A DNA stretch of 57,106 nucleotides from assembly GCA_947566125.1 (NCBI GenBank), contig CANOIR010000013.1:1-57106 (forward strand), written 5' to 3'. Below the pieces are notes generated by a model, which was not told the origin of the DNA, searched no databases, and saw only the letters and a list, made by a program, of their open reading frames with translations. The stretch comes from an uncultured Ruminococcus sp. (GTDB taxonomy: Bacteria; Bacillota; Clostridia; Oscillospirales; Ruminococcaceae). The position numbers were made by a program, and so were the translations under genes. Within the stretch, counting starts at the first letter, position 1, and each line of letters opens with the position of its first letter. Positions 8,143-16,636 of this stretch are shown piece after piece.

Positions 8143-8172
8143 TAGTATGTGCAATGCTTGTCATAATATGCG
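8143..8172 (-). promoter_or_regulatory. SigmaG-like promoter of spoVT
   Basis: On the complement CGCATA (8167-8172), a 17-base spacer and CATACTA (8143-8149). This resembles the SigmaG consensus (TGMATA, 17-18 bases, CATACTA) and not a SigmaA promoter. Its -10 lies 37 bases from the spoVT start, and spoVT is a known SigmaG target in Bacillus. Confidence 0.72.
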
Positions 8173-8193
8173 AATCTGCCAAGGGAAATAATG

Positions 8194-8245
8194 GTATTAT
8201 AAAATCAAAGCTTGTTTACATAAAATCATTTTGCAAACAAGCTTT
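8194..8245 (-). terminator. Terminator of the SPFH/zinc-ribbon/TPM operon
   Basis: On the complement, AAAGCTTGTTT (8235-8245) pairs over 11 bp with AAACAAGCTTT (8207-8217) and is followed by GATTTTATAAT. It lies 20 bases after the TPM gene and just before the spoVT promoter. Confidence 0.75.
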
Positions 8246-8264
8246 AAAATTTATTTTTATAAGT

Positions 8265-9188
8265 TTATCGGTGATTTCCGCCGCCGCCGCCGCTGCTTGT
8301 GCTTCCGCCACCGCCGCCGCCACTGCTGCTGCTGCTCGTCTCTCTTTTTGTACGTATCTGATACTTTCTTATAAACACATCAGATTTCTGATTAAAATTC
8401 ACATCCTCAGAACGTATATAATGCAAACTTGAAGGTGCTGTTTTAAATTTATAATGTCTTTTTATACAGAAAAATGTTATAATAGAAACAAAAAACGAAA
8501 TAATAAGACCCGCTACAAATCCTTTTCCCCATTCCTTAGGTCGGCTGTTTCTTTGTACAAGCTCTCCTTTAGAATTCATAGTTATATATTTATCCGTATC
8601 TGCAACATAAAAATATTTTAAATCCGAAGCACCCGCATCGTAGTAATACTCAAGACCATCAAGGAACTTTTCTATAGCAGTATATGGATCTTCATCACCA
8701 CGTGGCAAAAACGGATTCATAGTAGCGAAAATTTTTGAAATACGATCCTCGGCATCATCATATTCACTAGGATAATAAAATCTTGCACGGTTTCTTGTGT
8801 ATATGAAATCATATGGTGCATAACTAGTATCACCATTTCCTGCCAAGTCAAGATAAAGCACAACGCTGTCATCGTCACGGTCATAAGCATCCAAACAAAG
8901 CTCTTCGCAGAACATCTGAGTTCTGGATTCGCTTACAGCAGTACCGCTTACATAGACCATAACATTCATATCAATATGTCGGGCTGTTTCATGTATATCT
9001 TTTGTAAGTTCTTCTTCTTCATCAAGGTCCAGCATATTAGCACCATCAATAAGTATGCTTTCAGAAGGATCTATAGTAAAACTAGGAACGTCATCAGACT
9101 CTGCATATGAAGTAACTGAAACGCAAAAGCTTCCGATACAAGCTGCACTTATAAGAGCAATTGCCGCTGATTTTAGTATTTTTATCAT
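8265..9188 (-). CDS. TPM-domain membrane protein (YdjH-like)
   Basis: About 307 residues counted from the ATG at 9186-9188, preceded by AGGAGGT and overlapping the upstream stop codon as ATGA; the open frame extends 20 codons further but has no start signal. The order is: signal peptide (MIKILKSAAIALISAAC), an external TPM domain (residues about 35-180, DGANMLDLDEEEELTKDIHE), one membrane helix (FVAGLIISFFVSIITFFCI), and a cytoplasmic tail ending in serine/glycine runs (GGGGGGSTSSGGGGGNHR). Glycine-rich tails are usual in this family. The gene is translationally coupled to the zinc-ribbon gene and closes an operon equivalent to B. subtilis ydjG-ydjH-ydjI, which serves PspA-dependent envelope stress. 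The biochemical activity is unknown. Confidence 0.85.
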   Translation of the reverse strand: MIKILKSAAIALISAACIGSFCVSVTSYAESDDVPSFTIDPSESILIDGANMLDLDEEEELTKDIHETARHIDMNVMVYVSGTAVSESRTQMFCEELCLDAYDRDDDSVVLYLDLAGNGDTSYAPYDFIYTRNRARFYYPSEYDDAEDRISKIFATMNPFLPRGDEDPYTAIEKFLDGLEYYYDAGASDLKYFYVADTDKYITMNSKGELVQRNSRPKEWGKGFVAGLIISFFVSIITFFCIKRHYKFKTAPSSLHYIRSEDVNFNQKSDVFIRKYQIRTKRETSSSSSGGGGGGSTSSGGGGGNHR

Positions 9189-10285
9189 AGCAGCATACCT
9201 CCTATAATTGTAATTATTGCAGCGATAACTGCAAGCAGACCTGCACAAAATCCAAAAAGCCTTCCAATGCTAAGCGGAGGTGTGCCGGCAAGCTTGCCTG
9301 TTTGTGCATTCATTGCGAAACTATATGTCTTTCCCTTGTAATGATATGTCATAAACCATACCGGCATAAGAGCATATTCACGGTCTACTTTTTTGTAATA
9401 TACATTCATATTTTCAGCTTTTGTGCCGCTATATCCATTAAGTGTTTCATGCACCTTTTGCTTGCAGCCGTCATTTATTCGTTCTTTAGCACGGCTTACT
9501 ACCTGTTCCCATTCCAAGTCATACTTTTCAGCCATGAAACCACTCAAATACTGCATCGAAAATTCACGCATTTCCTTGTAATTATAAGGCTCTATAGCGT
9601 CCATAAGTGCATCCTCGATCTTGCTTGCACCATCTGAAGGCACTCTCTCAAACGGGATCTCGCCTTTTCTTTTAACAGCAAATTCACTTACTTCTGTAAT
9701 ATCATAATTTCCCGATGTCCAGCTGCGTCTTTTTTCACCTATACATGAAAAATCCACATTCGCAGTACAGCTTGTAAGCCAAAACGGAACATATACACCG
9801 CTCATTTTTTCAAGCTGCTGTTTTGATTTAAAATCGCTTGGCAAAAACCATTTCTTCTTGCACCACGCCTTAAAACTAGATTCGGCTTTTTCTCTTGTAA
9901 TTGCAAAAGGAATTAAAGATTTTGGCTTATACTTTCCCGAAAGTCTTCCTGCAAGCACTACGGGATTGTGACAATAATAGCAGAAAGAGGCTGATGTAGT
10001 ATCATCAGCAATTATCTGAGCACCGCATGAATCGCAAGTGTAGAGTTTTGTATGTTCGGCAAATTCATTGTTATCATCTATATCTGAAAAATCATTTTCT
10101 TCTTCAATAGTCTGAACATCTGGATCTGCACTTTCTTCAGCCATCTTATTGACTTCTTCATACATTTTAGCGATCTCTTCTTCTTTAAAGAAGCTTCCGC
10201 AATAATCACAGCCGAATTGTTGCTGCTCCGGTTTGAACACTAATTCACCGCCACAATACGGACACTTATACTGCACTGCGTTCAA
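9185..10285 (-). CDS. Zinc-ribbon membrane protein (YdjG-like)
   Basis: About 366 residues. Two zinc ribbons open the protein: YKCPYCGGELVF with FGCDYCGSFF, then YTCDSCGAQ with SFCYYCHNPV. A long soluble domain follows (GVYVPFWLTSCTANVDFSC, VWFMTYHYKGKTYSFAMNAQTGKL), and a hydrophobic C-terminal segment of about 25 residues (FCAGLLAVIAAIITIIGGMLL) anchors it. The start is uncertain: TTG 10294, GTG 10291 and TTG 10285 are in frame behind AAAGGA. I chose 10285 because of the 9-base spacing and the MNAVQYKCPYC N-terminus. It stands between the SPFH and TPM genes and overlaps the latter by four bases. In B. subtilis the counterpart YdjG works with YdjH to tether PspA and YdjI. Confidence 0.84.
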   Translation of the reverse strand: MNAVQYKCPYCGGELVFKPEQQQFGCDYCGSFFKEEEIAKMYEEVNKMAEESADPDVQTIEEENDFSDIDDNNEFAEHTKLYTCDSCGAQIIADDTTSASFCYYCHNPVVLAGRLSGKYKPKSLIPFAITREKAESSFKAWCKKKWFLPSDFKSKQQLEKMSGVYVPFWLTSCTANVDFSCIGEKRRSWTSGNYDITEVSEFAVKRKGEIPFERVPSDGASKIEDALMDAIEPYNYKEMREFSMQYLSGFMAEKYDLEWEQVVSRAKERINDGCKQKVHETLNGYSGTKAENMNVYYKKVDREYALMPVWFMTYHYKGKTYSFAMNAQTGKLAGTPPLSIGRLFGFCAGLLAVIAAIITIIGGMLL

Positions 10286-10324
10286 AAACACCAATCCTTT
10301 CAGTTTTTAAATATATATTTAGTT

Positions 10325-11587
10325 TTATCCACGCTTATTTCCGCAGTTTGTACAGAAATTGCCTGTATTCACAGTTCCGCATGAACAGGTCCATTCGCTG
10401 TTTGCAGCCGGTTTTTTACCACCGCAATTTGTGCAGAAATTGCCTGCATTCACAGTTCCGCATGAACAAGTCCACTCGCCGTTTGCAGCTGGCTTTTTGC
10501 CGCCGCAATTTGTGCAGAAATTGCCAGTATTTGCCTGACCACATGAACACTTCCACTCTCCTGCTGCCTTTTGAGCTGCCTGTTGCTGCTGCATTTGCAT
10601 CTGAGCCATATTATTATTAGATGCTGCACCCATAAATCCGCCTGCATTCTGCATACCCATGCCCATAGCCATAAACGCCTGACCTGCACCAGCAGAGTTG
10701 CTGCCTGCTGATTCCATACCTCTTGCAACAGAACCCTGAACATATCCTTCTCGAATAGTAGGGTCTGAAAGCATAGCACCCTGATTACGCATATTAATAA
10801 GCTTCTTGCTCTCTTCGTCATAACTGATGCTTGAAATACCAACAGAGGCGATCTCAATACCACGAATATTCTTCCAATCATCGTCAAGTACATCGCCCAT
10901 ATATTTAGCAAGCTTCATACCCTGTGACGGCAGTGTTGAAATACGCACACCATCAACTGACATCTGATTTACAGCACTTGAAAGTGCATTCAAAAATTCA
11001 GAATTAAAATGCTCGCTTATATCCTCAAAGTTTACACACTCTTTATTGCGTAAAGTACATTCCATATAAAATTTCATAGGATCTGAAATCTTTACAGAAT
11101 AAGTGCCGTGACAACGCAGGAAAAGCTCTGCATTATAGAAATTATCAAAATATTGAACAGCATTTCTTGTGCCGAACTTAATTCCACGTATTTCAGAAAG
11201 ATTTACAAAATAAACCTGCTGTGCACTTGTCGGCTGACCGCCAAACTTAAATCTCTGGAATGTATCTTTCAGTGAATCGCCGAACTGACCATTAAACATT
11301 GATGGTGCAGAAGACATAAATACTTCGTAACAACCTGCTTCTGCTGTATAGTCAACGATTCTTCCGTCTTCAACCAAAAACATCATCTGGTTAGGACCAA
11401 CGACGATTTTAGAGCCGTTTGAAATTACATTATCATTTCCTCTTTTATTACTACTGCGTTTATTATGTACCTGAACGCCTCTGCACATAACGGTAGTAGG
11501 TCCCATTTCTGCTGCCTGAATATAGTCAAGCCATGAATCTGCAAGCTGTCCGCCAACTGCACCTACTGCTGCTTTAATAAGTCCCAT
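10325..11587 (-). CDS. SPFH-domain protein with three C-terminal zinc ribbons (YdjI-like)
   Basis: A 420-residue protein. Residues about 20-270 form the SPFH/flotillin-like domain of the YdjI family (annotated in databases as virion core protein). A Gly/Ala/Met/Gln-rich stretch follows (residues about 290-345). Three near-identical zinc ribbons finish the protein, each with the pattern GEWxCSCG-x8-FCTNCGGKKPAAN. B. subtilis YdjI is recruited to the membrane by YdjG and YdjH; the extra ribbons here may contact the zinc-ribbon partner encoded downstream. The ATG has a GGAGG site 8 bases upstream. First gene of the operon, with a good promoter at 11652-11680. Confidence 0.88.
   Translation of the reverse strand: MGLIKAAVGAVGGQLADSWLDYIQAAEMGPTTVMCRGVQVHNKRSSNKRGNDNVISNGSKIVVGPNQMMFLVEDGRIVDYTAEAGCYEVFMSSAPSMFNGQFGDSLKDTFQRFKFGGQPTSAQQVYFVNLSEIRGIKFGTRNAVQYFDNFYNAELFLRCHGTYSVKISDPMKFYMECTLRNKECVNFEDISEHFNSEFLNALSSAVNQMSVDGVRISTLPSQGMKLAKYMGDVLDDDWKNIRGIEIASVGISSISYDEESKKLINMRNQGAMLSDPTIREGYVQGSVARGMESAGSNSAGAGQAFMAMGMGMQNAGGFMGAASNNNMAQMQMQQQQAAQKAAGEWKCSCGQANTGNFCTNCGGKKPAANGEWTCSCGTVNAGNFCTNCGGKKPAANSEWTCSCGTVNTGNFCTNCGNKRG
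10328..10560. repeat. Three tandem 81-bp coding repeats (zinc ribbons)
   Basis: Three consecutive units of 27 codons encode the C-terminal zinc ribbons of the SPFH protein. The last two are nearly identical at the DNA level, which suggests recent duplication. Copy number could change by slippage or recombination. Confidence 0.85.
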
Positions 11588-11651
11588 AATAGTATCCTCC
11601 GTGAAATCAATTTATATTTATTCGTTACATTCCAACAATAGAATATATCCT

Positions 11652-11680
11652 ATTATATCATATACATTTAACCTTTGCAA
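11652..11680 (-). promoter_or_regulatory. Promoter of the SPFH operon
   Basis: On the complement TTGCAA (11675-11680), 17-base spacer, TATAAT (11652-11657); the start codon is about 65 bases downstream. Confidence 0.85.
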
Positions 11681-11745
11681 GTGCTATCAATATTTTTCTT
11701 AACACATCATTACTTTAAATAACTGTTTGTTTTTCACTATTTTCC

Positions 11746-11774
11746 TTGACATTCTTATTAAAATATGATACTCT
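11746..11774 (+). promoter_or_regulatory. Promoter of the lipoprotein gene
   Basis: TTGACA (11746-11751), 17 bases, TACTCT (11769-11774). The -35 is perfect and the -10 matches only three of six positions. Confidence 0.55.
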
Positions 11775-11823
11775 TAAATAGCTTGATAATAAAAGAGCAA
11801 ATTTTTATGAAAGGAAGTTTTTT

Positions 11824-12441
11824 ATGAAAAAACTATATCTGTGTCTTGCAGGCATCATGCTTGCGGTCACACTCGCAACTGGCTGCTCGGATAAAGAACA
11901 AAACGAAAATTATTCCGAAGCAGATCTTCCGTATGGTGCAACTTTACTTACAGACACTGAAAGCGGCAATGTCCCAATAACTTATGATAGAAGATTTATT
12001 TCTACAGATGAGGCAAAAGTTTTGTCTGACTACTTCTATGCACTGCAAACCAAAAATCCCGAGCTGCTTGATGATACCACTCTTGATATTTATACGGATT
12101 TTGTAACAGAATCAATGTATCAAAATATTTTAGGACTGGACGGTCTTGTGGTAGATATGAGTGAGAACTTTACCGCTAAGGAAAATACGCCGTATACCAT
12201 TAAAAATGTAGAAATAAAGAGTTTCTACACAACAGATGACGAAGAAAGTACTGACCTTGCAAATCTTTACAATATGTTAAATGAACTAAGCGGCGATGAA
12301 GCTTATGCAGCACAGCACATTTCAGACGGCAAATATATCAATTATAGCATCAGAACCGATACAGACGGAGAAGTAAAACTTTTTGAAAATCAGGCTCTGT
12401 TTCTTATCAAGGTAGACGGTGCTTATACTATTTGTTCCTGA
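11824..12441 (+). CDS. Putative lipoprotein of unknown function
   Basis: A 205-residue exported protein. A signal peptide with a lipobox (LATGC, cysteine at residue 21) indicates lipid anchoring to the outer face of the membrane. The mature part is acidic, with mixed alpha/beta character (ISTDEAKVLSDYFYALQTKNPELL, YTIKNVEIKSFYTTDDEE, GAYTICS at the end), and resembles a small NTF2- or cystatin-like fold, but no family is recognised. The ribosome site AAAGGAAG lies 6 bases before the ATG. It is a single gene converging on a small leftward gene. Confidence 0.85.
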   Translation: MKKLYLCLAGIMLAVTLATGCSDKEQNENYSEADLPYGATLLTDTESGNVPITYDRRFISTDEAKVLSDYFYALQTKNPELLDDTTLDIYTDFVTESMYQNILGLDGLVVDMSENFTAKENTPYTIKNVEIKSFYTTDDEESTDLANLYNMLNELSGDEAYAAQHISDGKYINYSIRTDTDGEVKLFENQALFLIKVDGAYTICS

Positions 12442-12485
12442 TAGATTTATTTTTATCAGAAGATTATCTGTCTTTTTTTTGTTTT
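12438..12485 (+). terminator. Convergent terminator region
   Basis: CTGATA (12438-12443, overlapping the lipoprotein stop) pairs with TATCAG (12454-12459), and a second weak CAGA/TCTG hairpin precedes an eight-T run at 12473-12480. It also overlaps the end of the opposing small gene. Confidence 0.4.
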
Positions 12486-12676
12486 TTTACTTTTTTATGA
12501 TTTCTCAGTTCTTCTGGAAGTTTTTTAAGTGCTTTTCTGTAAAGCATAAAAAGAACTATCATTGCCACTATGTACAATATTGTTACTATTATAAAAGCTA
12601 TTTTGAATTCAAGGCTTTTCGGAATATCAAAATCAAGCTGGGATTTCAGAAAAACACAAAGAAAATTCTCATTCAT
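12464..12676 (-). CDS. Small single-helix membrane protein
   Basis: A 70-residue protein counted from the ATG at 12674-12676, which has a strong GGAGG 8 bases upstream; the frame also offers a GTG three codons earlier that overlaps this site. There is one membrane helix (residues about 27-46, KIAFIIVTILYIVAMIVLFML) and a strongly basic C-terminal tail (RKALKKLPEELRNHKKVKKQKKDR), which places the C-terminus inside. A consensus promoter 65 bases upstream supports a real gene. No family or function is recognised. Confidence 0.75.
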   Translation of the reverse strand: MNENFLCVFLKSQLDFDIPKSLEFKIAFIIVTILYIVAMIVLFMLYRKALKKLPEELRNHKKVKKQKKDR

Positions 12677-12740
12677 TAAATACACCTCCGGAAAATGCAG
12701 AAAGTTTATAAAAGTTTATATTTACGTTTTATATATGCTT

Positions 12741-12769
12741 AGTATAATTCCGGATGATCAGTATGTCAA
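12741..12769 (-). promoter_or_regulatory. Promoter of the small membrane-protein gene
   Basis: On the complement TTGACA (12764-12769), 17 bases, TATACT (12741-12746). Confidence 0.85.
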
Positions 12770-12814
12770 GTAAAAAAACATAAAAAATGATTTATATGAT
12801 TTTTGTTAAAATAC

Positions 12815-12843
12815 TTGCAAGTTTTATTGCAGTATGATATAAT
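12815..12843 (+). promoter_or_regulatory. Promoter of the yfhO gene
   Basis: TTGCAA (12815-12820), 17 bases, TATAAT (12838-12843). Transcription should start near 12850. Confidence 0.85.
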
Positions 12844-12863
12844 GTTACTTAAGTATTTCCTCA

Positions 12864-12895
12864 GGCAGAATCATCGTGTTAAGGATAATTCTGCC
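12864..12895 (+). other. Leader stem-loop of yfhO
   Basis: GGCAGAAT (12864-12871) pairs perfectly with ATTCTGCC (12888-12895), leaving a 16-base loop. The hairpin lies between the transcription start and the Shine-Dalgarno and has an A-rich tail, so it is not a terminator. It may stabilise the mRNA or affect translation. Confidence 0.5.
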
Positions 12896-12926
12896 CAAAA
12901 AAGGAATAAATTTTTAGGAGGTAAAA

Positions 12927-15900
12927 ATGGCAACAACATCATCAAAAGCCGGCTCAGCTCCGGCTCTGCCAAAGGTGAGATTCTCCAAAGCCGGCATTGC
13001 AGGCGGTATCAGACACTGGATCTATGATAAGCGATTCTATTTTGCTGCTTTTTTAATTCCAGTAGTTCTAACCTATATTGCATATGCTATCTTCGGTATT
13101 GCACCTTTTGGTGACCATTCCGTTCTCTGCCTTGACTTGAACGGACAGTACGTTTATTACTTTGAAGCTATCCGTGACGCTTTCTGGGGTGACGGAAGCA
13201 TATTCTACGACTGGTCAAGAAACCTGTCGGGCAACTTTATGGGCATTATAGGCTACTATCTTGCCAGTCCATTCACTCTTATAGTTATACTTCTTCCAGA
13301 AAGTATGCTTATAACAAGCCTTCTCATCATGCAGCTTTCAAAGCTTGGTGCAGCAGCAATAACTTTCTGCTACTTCCTTCGCAGACGCAGAGGCATGGGT
13401 GAAGTTCCATCCCTGATTTTCTCAACTCTCTATTCAATGATGGCTTATGCTGTTATTCAGCTTATTGACCCAATGTGGATAGACGGTCTTATATTCCTTC
13501 CGCTCATAATGGCAGGTATGGAATATCTTATCGATGACGGCAGACGACTCAACTATATAATTCCACTCGGACTTATGTTTGTAGCTAACTTCTATATTGG
13601 CTATATGATCGCATTCTTCTGCATCATCTACTTCATTTTCTACACGTTCTTTGGTTCAGAATCAAAGAAACTGGACGGTATGGGCAAATTAAGTGCTGTA
13701 GGACGTTTTGCTTATTCTTCTATAGTAGGCGGATTGCTGGCAGCGGCAATGATACTGCCTGTGTATTTCGCACTTCAACAAGGTAAGTTTGAGTTTACAG
13801 ACCCTGACTACAGCTTCCAGACACAGTTTGAACTGGTTGATCTCTTCCCACAGCTTCTGCCGGCACAGTATGACTCTGTAAACGTACAGGGCAGCCCAGA
13901 GATCTATTGCGGAACACTGACATTGTTCCTGCTGCCACTGTTCTATATAAACAAGAACATCGATTTAAAGAAGAAACTGGGATATACTTTCCTGCTTTTA
14001 TGCATGATGCTTAGTATGTACATCAAGCCAGTTGACATGATGTGGCACGGCGGACAAGTTCCAAACTGGCTGCCTTATCGTTATTCTTTCCTTGTTTCAT
14101 TTGTACTGCTGAATATGGCGGCTGTTGCATTCAAGAACCTAAAGGGTGTCTCTATAGGCAAGCTTACTACTGAATTTGTTGTACTGCTTATAGGAATGCT
14201 TTTCCTTGTACGTATCAATTATGAGCATATTGACCTTAAGAAAAGCATATGGGTCGCTATAATATTTATGCTTGTTCACCTTGTGCTTATTTATCTTCTC
14301 AACAATGGCAAGGCTGGCAGAACACGTGCTATGAATACAGCTATTACACTCTCAATGCTTTTATTTGTATCAGGTGAAGCTACTTACAATGCAGTTGATT
14401 CTATGAATAAGATCCATAAGGAAGTTGCATATTCCGGCGGAGATTACTACAATAACTTCGTTCATAACGGACGTTCTATTGTAGATGAACTGGAAAAATA
14501 TGACGATGGTCTTTATCGTGCGGAAAAGACATACTGGCGATGTGTAAATGATAATGACGCTCTCGGTCTTAGAGGTATTTCTCACTCAAGTTCTGTTATG
14601 AACACAAAGATAATCAACTTTATCGAAACAATGGGTTACTGCACACACAGCTATTATACACGCTACAACGGCAACTCTGATATTGCAGACTCACTGCTGG
14701 GCATCAAGTATGTTCTTCATCAGGAATCTGAAACCGGACAGGACAACACCGGAACTAATTATCTTAATCCAAACTACGTTCCGATCAATGATGGTTACAG
14801 CTACATCAATCACAATAATGTAAATCAAACTGTAAAGATTTATGAAAACCCTAATGCTCTTTCAATCGGATATATGGCAGATAACAGGATCACCAAGATA
14901 GATCATCTTGGCAATGACAATCCTTTCAACAGCCAGAATATATTCATGAGTACACTTGCTGGTCAGACTGAATTTGATGCTTCAAATGCAATTGTAAACC
15001 ATGCACAGTACTACACACCTATCGATGTAGGAGAACCTGTTATAAACAACATTACCGTTTCTGACTACAATGTTGAAAGCCGACTTAAGCTTTATACAGC
15101 CGGCGAAGGTGACCCAACTATCAACTTCAATTTCACTGTTCCAGATGACAAGCCTATTTACATTTACTTCAAGACAGAAAATCAGAAGTCTGTAAACCTC
15201 TGGCTTGGTGAATGGAGTGATGAACTTCAGGATTATGATTACAGCGACCACGATCGTTATGGATTCTTCAGCTCATACTTCGAAGGCGATAACTACACAA
15301 TGATGCGTCTTGGCAGCTTTGAACCGGGTAAGAAAATCAGCCTGCGTGTAACAGTTGCTAATGAATACACTATTGTACGTGACTTCTTCTTCTACAGCTT
15401 TGATGAAGATCTTTTCCAGCGTGATATTGATACTCTCAAGGCAAATCAGATGAATATTGAAGAATTTGACGAAAACTATATCAAGGGTACTGTAACAGCA
15501 TCCGAAGGTCAGATCCTTATGACATCTATTCCATGGGAAGAAACAGGTTCTTCACTTGAACAGTCATTCCTTAAGCTTCCTTGGGAAGGAACATGGAGAG
15601 TAAAGGTTGATGGCAAAACTGTAAAGCCTACAGAAATTATCAAGGCATTTGTGGGTGTAGAGCTTTCAGCAGGTACTCATACAGTTGAATTTAAGTATGT
15701 ATCTCCGGGCTGGTATACTGGTGTTATACTTGTGATAATTGCTATAGTACTGCTGGTAATCTTCCACAGACAGGATCGTCGTAAAAATAAAGTGCTTATC
15801 GCTTCCATAAAGGCAAGACATAAAGCTGCTGCTGAATGGAATGGTCCGGTAGTTCTTATCCCTCTTAAGAGTGAGATAAAGGAACTTGAGATGGCTGAAA

Positions 15901-16040
15901 AGCAAAATTTAAAACATCAAAAAACAACATCAAAAAAGAATATTGACAGCACTGTAAAGACAAATTCTGATGAGCAGAACATTTCAAATGCTTCTGATAA
16001 CTCAAACAATTCAGGTAAGTCCGAAAATGCAAACGGCTAA
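12927..16040 (+). CDS. yfhO: YfhO-family multi-spanning membrane protein (putative GT-C glycosyltransferase)
   Basis: A 1037-residue integral membrane protein. After a short cytoplasmic N-terminus the first helix begins near residue 40 (FYFAAFLIPVVLTYIAYAIF), and about a dozen more helices fill residues 40-480. A large external beta-rich domain follows (residues about 490-910), then a final helix (GWYTGVILVIIAIVLLVIF) and a basic, Asn/Ser-rich cytoplasmic tail. DLNGQYVYYFEAIRDAF in the first external loop, with its acidic residue, is typical of YfhO/GT-C proteins. In B. subtilis YfhO is needed to glycosylate lipoteichoic acid; the acceptor here is inferred only. The GGAGGT site lies 5 bases before the ATG. 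The gene is monocistronic. Confidence 0.9.
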   Translation: MATTSSKAGSAPALPKVRFSKAGIAGGIRHWIYDKRFYFAAFLIPVVLTYIAYAIFGIAPFGDHSVLCLDLNGQYVYYFEAIRDAFWGDGSIFYDWSRNLSGNFMGIIGYYLASPFTLIVILLPESMLITSLLIMQLSKLGAAAITFCYFLRRRRGMGEVPSLIFSTLYSMMAYAVIQLIDPMWIDGLIFLPLIMAGMEYLIDDGRRLNYIIPLGLMFVANFYIGYMIAFFCIIYFIFYTFFGSESKKLDGMGKLSAVGRFAYSSIVGGLLAAAMILPVYFALQQGKFEFTDPDYSFQTQFELVDLFPQLLPAQYDSVNVQGSPEIYCGTLTLFLLPLFYINKNIDLKKKLGYTFLLLCMMLSMYIKPVDMMWHGGQVPNWLPYRYSFLVSFVLLNMAAVAFKNLKGVSIGKLTTEFVVLLIGMLFLVRINYEHIDLKKSIWVAIIFMLVHLVLIYLLNNGKAGRTRAMNTAITLSMLLFVSGEATYNAVDSMNKIHKEVAYSGGDYYNNFVHNGRSIVDELEKYDDGLYRAEKTYWRCVNDNDALGLRGISHSSSVMNTKIINFIETMGYCTHSYYTRYNGNSDIADSLLGIKYVLHQESETGQDNTGTNYLNPNYVPINDGYSYINHNNVNQTVKIYENPNALSIGYMADNRITKIDHLGNDNPFNSQNIFMSTLAGQTEFDASNAIVNHAQYYTPIDVGEPVINNITVSDYNVESRLKLYTAGEGDPTINFNFTVPDDKPIYIYFKTENQKSVNLWLGEWSDELQDYDYSDHDRYGFFSSYFEGDNYTMMRLGSFEPGKKISLRVTVANEYTIVRDFFFYSFDEDLFQRDIDTLKANQMNIEEFDENYIKGTVTASEGQILMTSIPWEETGSSLEQSFLKLPWEGTWRVKVDGKTVKPTEIIKAFVGVELSAGTHTVEFKYVSPGWYTGVILVIIAIVLLVIFHRQDRRKNKVLIASIKARHKAAAEWNGPVVLIPLKSEIKELEMAEKQNLKHQKTTSKKNIDSTVKTNSDEQNISNASDNSNNSGKSENANG

Positions 16041-16086
16041 ATTTTGACAGCAAATATTTTTAATTAAAATAAAATATAATAAACTT

Positions 16087-16134
16087 TCCGTACTGTATCA
16101 CTGCATCAAATGCAAATACAGTACGGATTTTTTT
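16087..16134 (+). terminator. Terminator of yfhO
   Basis: TCCGTACTGTAT (16087-16098) pairs over 12 bp with ATACAGTACGGA (16116-16127) and a run of seven T follows. Confidence 0.92.
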
Positions 16135-16176
16135 GCATTTACAAATCTGGAAGTAAAAATTTCTGCTTCGCTAATT

Positions 16177-16225
16177 ACTCAAAATGAAAAATACTATTGA
16201 CATATTACTCAAAATGAGTTATACT
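16177..16225 (+). promoter_or_regulatory. Promoter with palindromic operator inside the spacer
   Basis: TTGACA (16197-16202), 17 bases, TATACT (16220-16225). The spacer contains the perfect palindrome ACTCAAAATGAGT (16207-16219). A matching site, ACTCAAAATGA, lies upstream of the -35 at 16177-16187, and a third, ACTCATTTTGA, lies in the leader at 16374-16384. A protein bound here would block RNA polymerase, so repression is likely. The leader from about 16232 to 16426 holds no other recognisable element. Confidence 0.75.
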
Positions 16226-16426
16226 AATAATAAGGAAACAAATATTTTTTTGCAGCGTTTTTTATATTGCAATATGCATATTTCACTGAAACAGCGTGCA
16301 TTTTTTATGAAATTAAATTTTGCGGTGATATTGCATATCAAATTATAAATGTGAATATTACACCGCTGCATCTACTCATTTTGAAGAAACACGATGAATT
16401 GACAAATGGAAAGGAGCAGAATTTTT

Positions 16427-16636
16427 ATGAAACCTATGACAATGCAGGAACTAATAGAAGACTATAGGATAAGCTGTAATCTTTTAACGGAAAGAATCGA
16501 ATCCATAAACAAACAGCTTAAGATGTTTGTACCGCCGGAGAAATACAGTGAGCTTTCGCATCGAAGACGTACACTGAGAGAAGAACGCCTTGAAATTCTG
16601 CATACTATAGAAAACCTTCAGGAGCATTGCAAATGA
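16427..16636 (+). CDS. Small helical protein of unknown function
   Basis: A 69-residue protein counted from the ATG at 16427, placed 10 bases after AAAGGAG; the in-frame ATG 21 bases upstream overlaps this site and is unlikely. The sequence is almost entirely helical and highly charged (MTMQELIEDYRISCNLLTER, then SHRRRTLREERLEILHTIEN), like coiled-coil proteins that precede sigma-region-4-like genes in phages and integrative elements. Its stop codon overlaps the next start as ATGA. No function is assigned; co-expression suggests a partner of the downstream helix-turn-helix protein. Confidence 0.75.
   Translation: MKPMTMQELIEDYRISCNLLTERIESINKQLKMFVPPEKYSELSHRRRTLREERLEILHTIENLQEHCK

Noticed and set aside
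9189..9248. 20-residue Cys-rich extension before the TPM protein
   Set aside because: It lies inside the zinc-ribbon gene, has no ribosome site, and would hide the signal peptide that begins at 9188.
10328..10560. Regularly spaced repeats that might suggest a CRISPR-like array
   Set aside because: They are in-frame zinc-ribbon codons of the SPFH protein with no unique spacers. No CRISPR array was found anywhere in the window.
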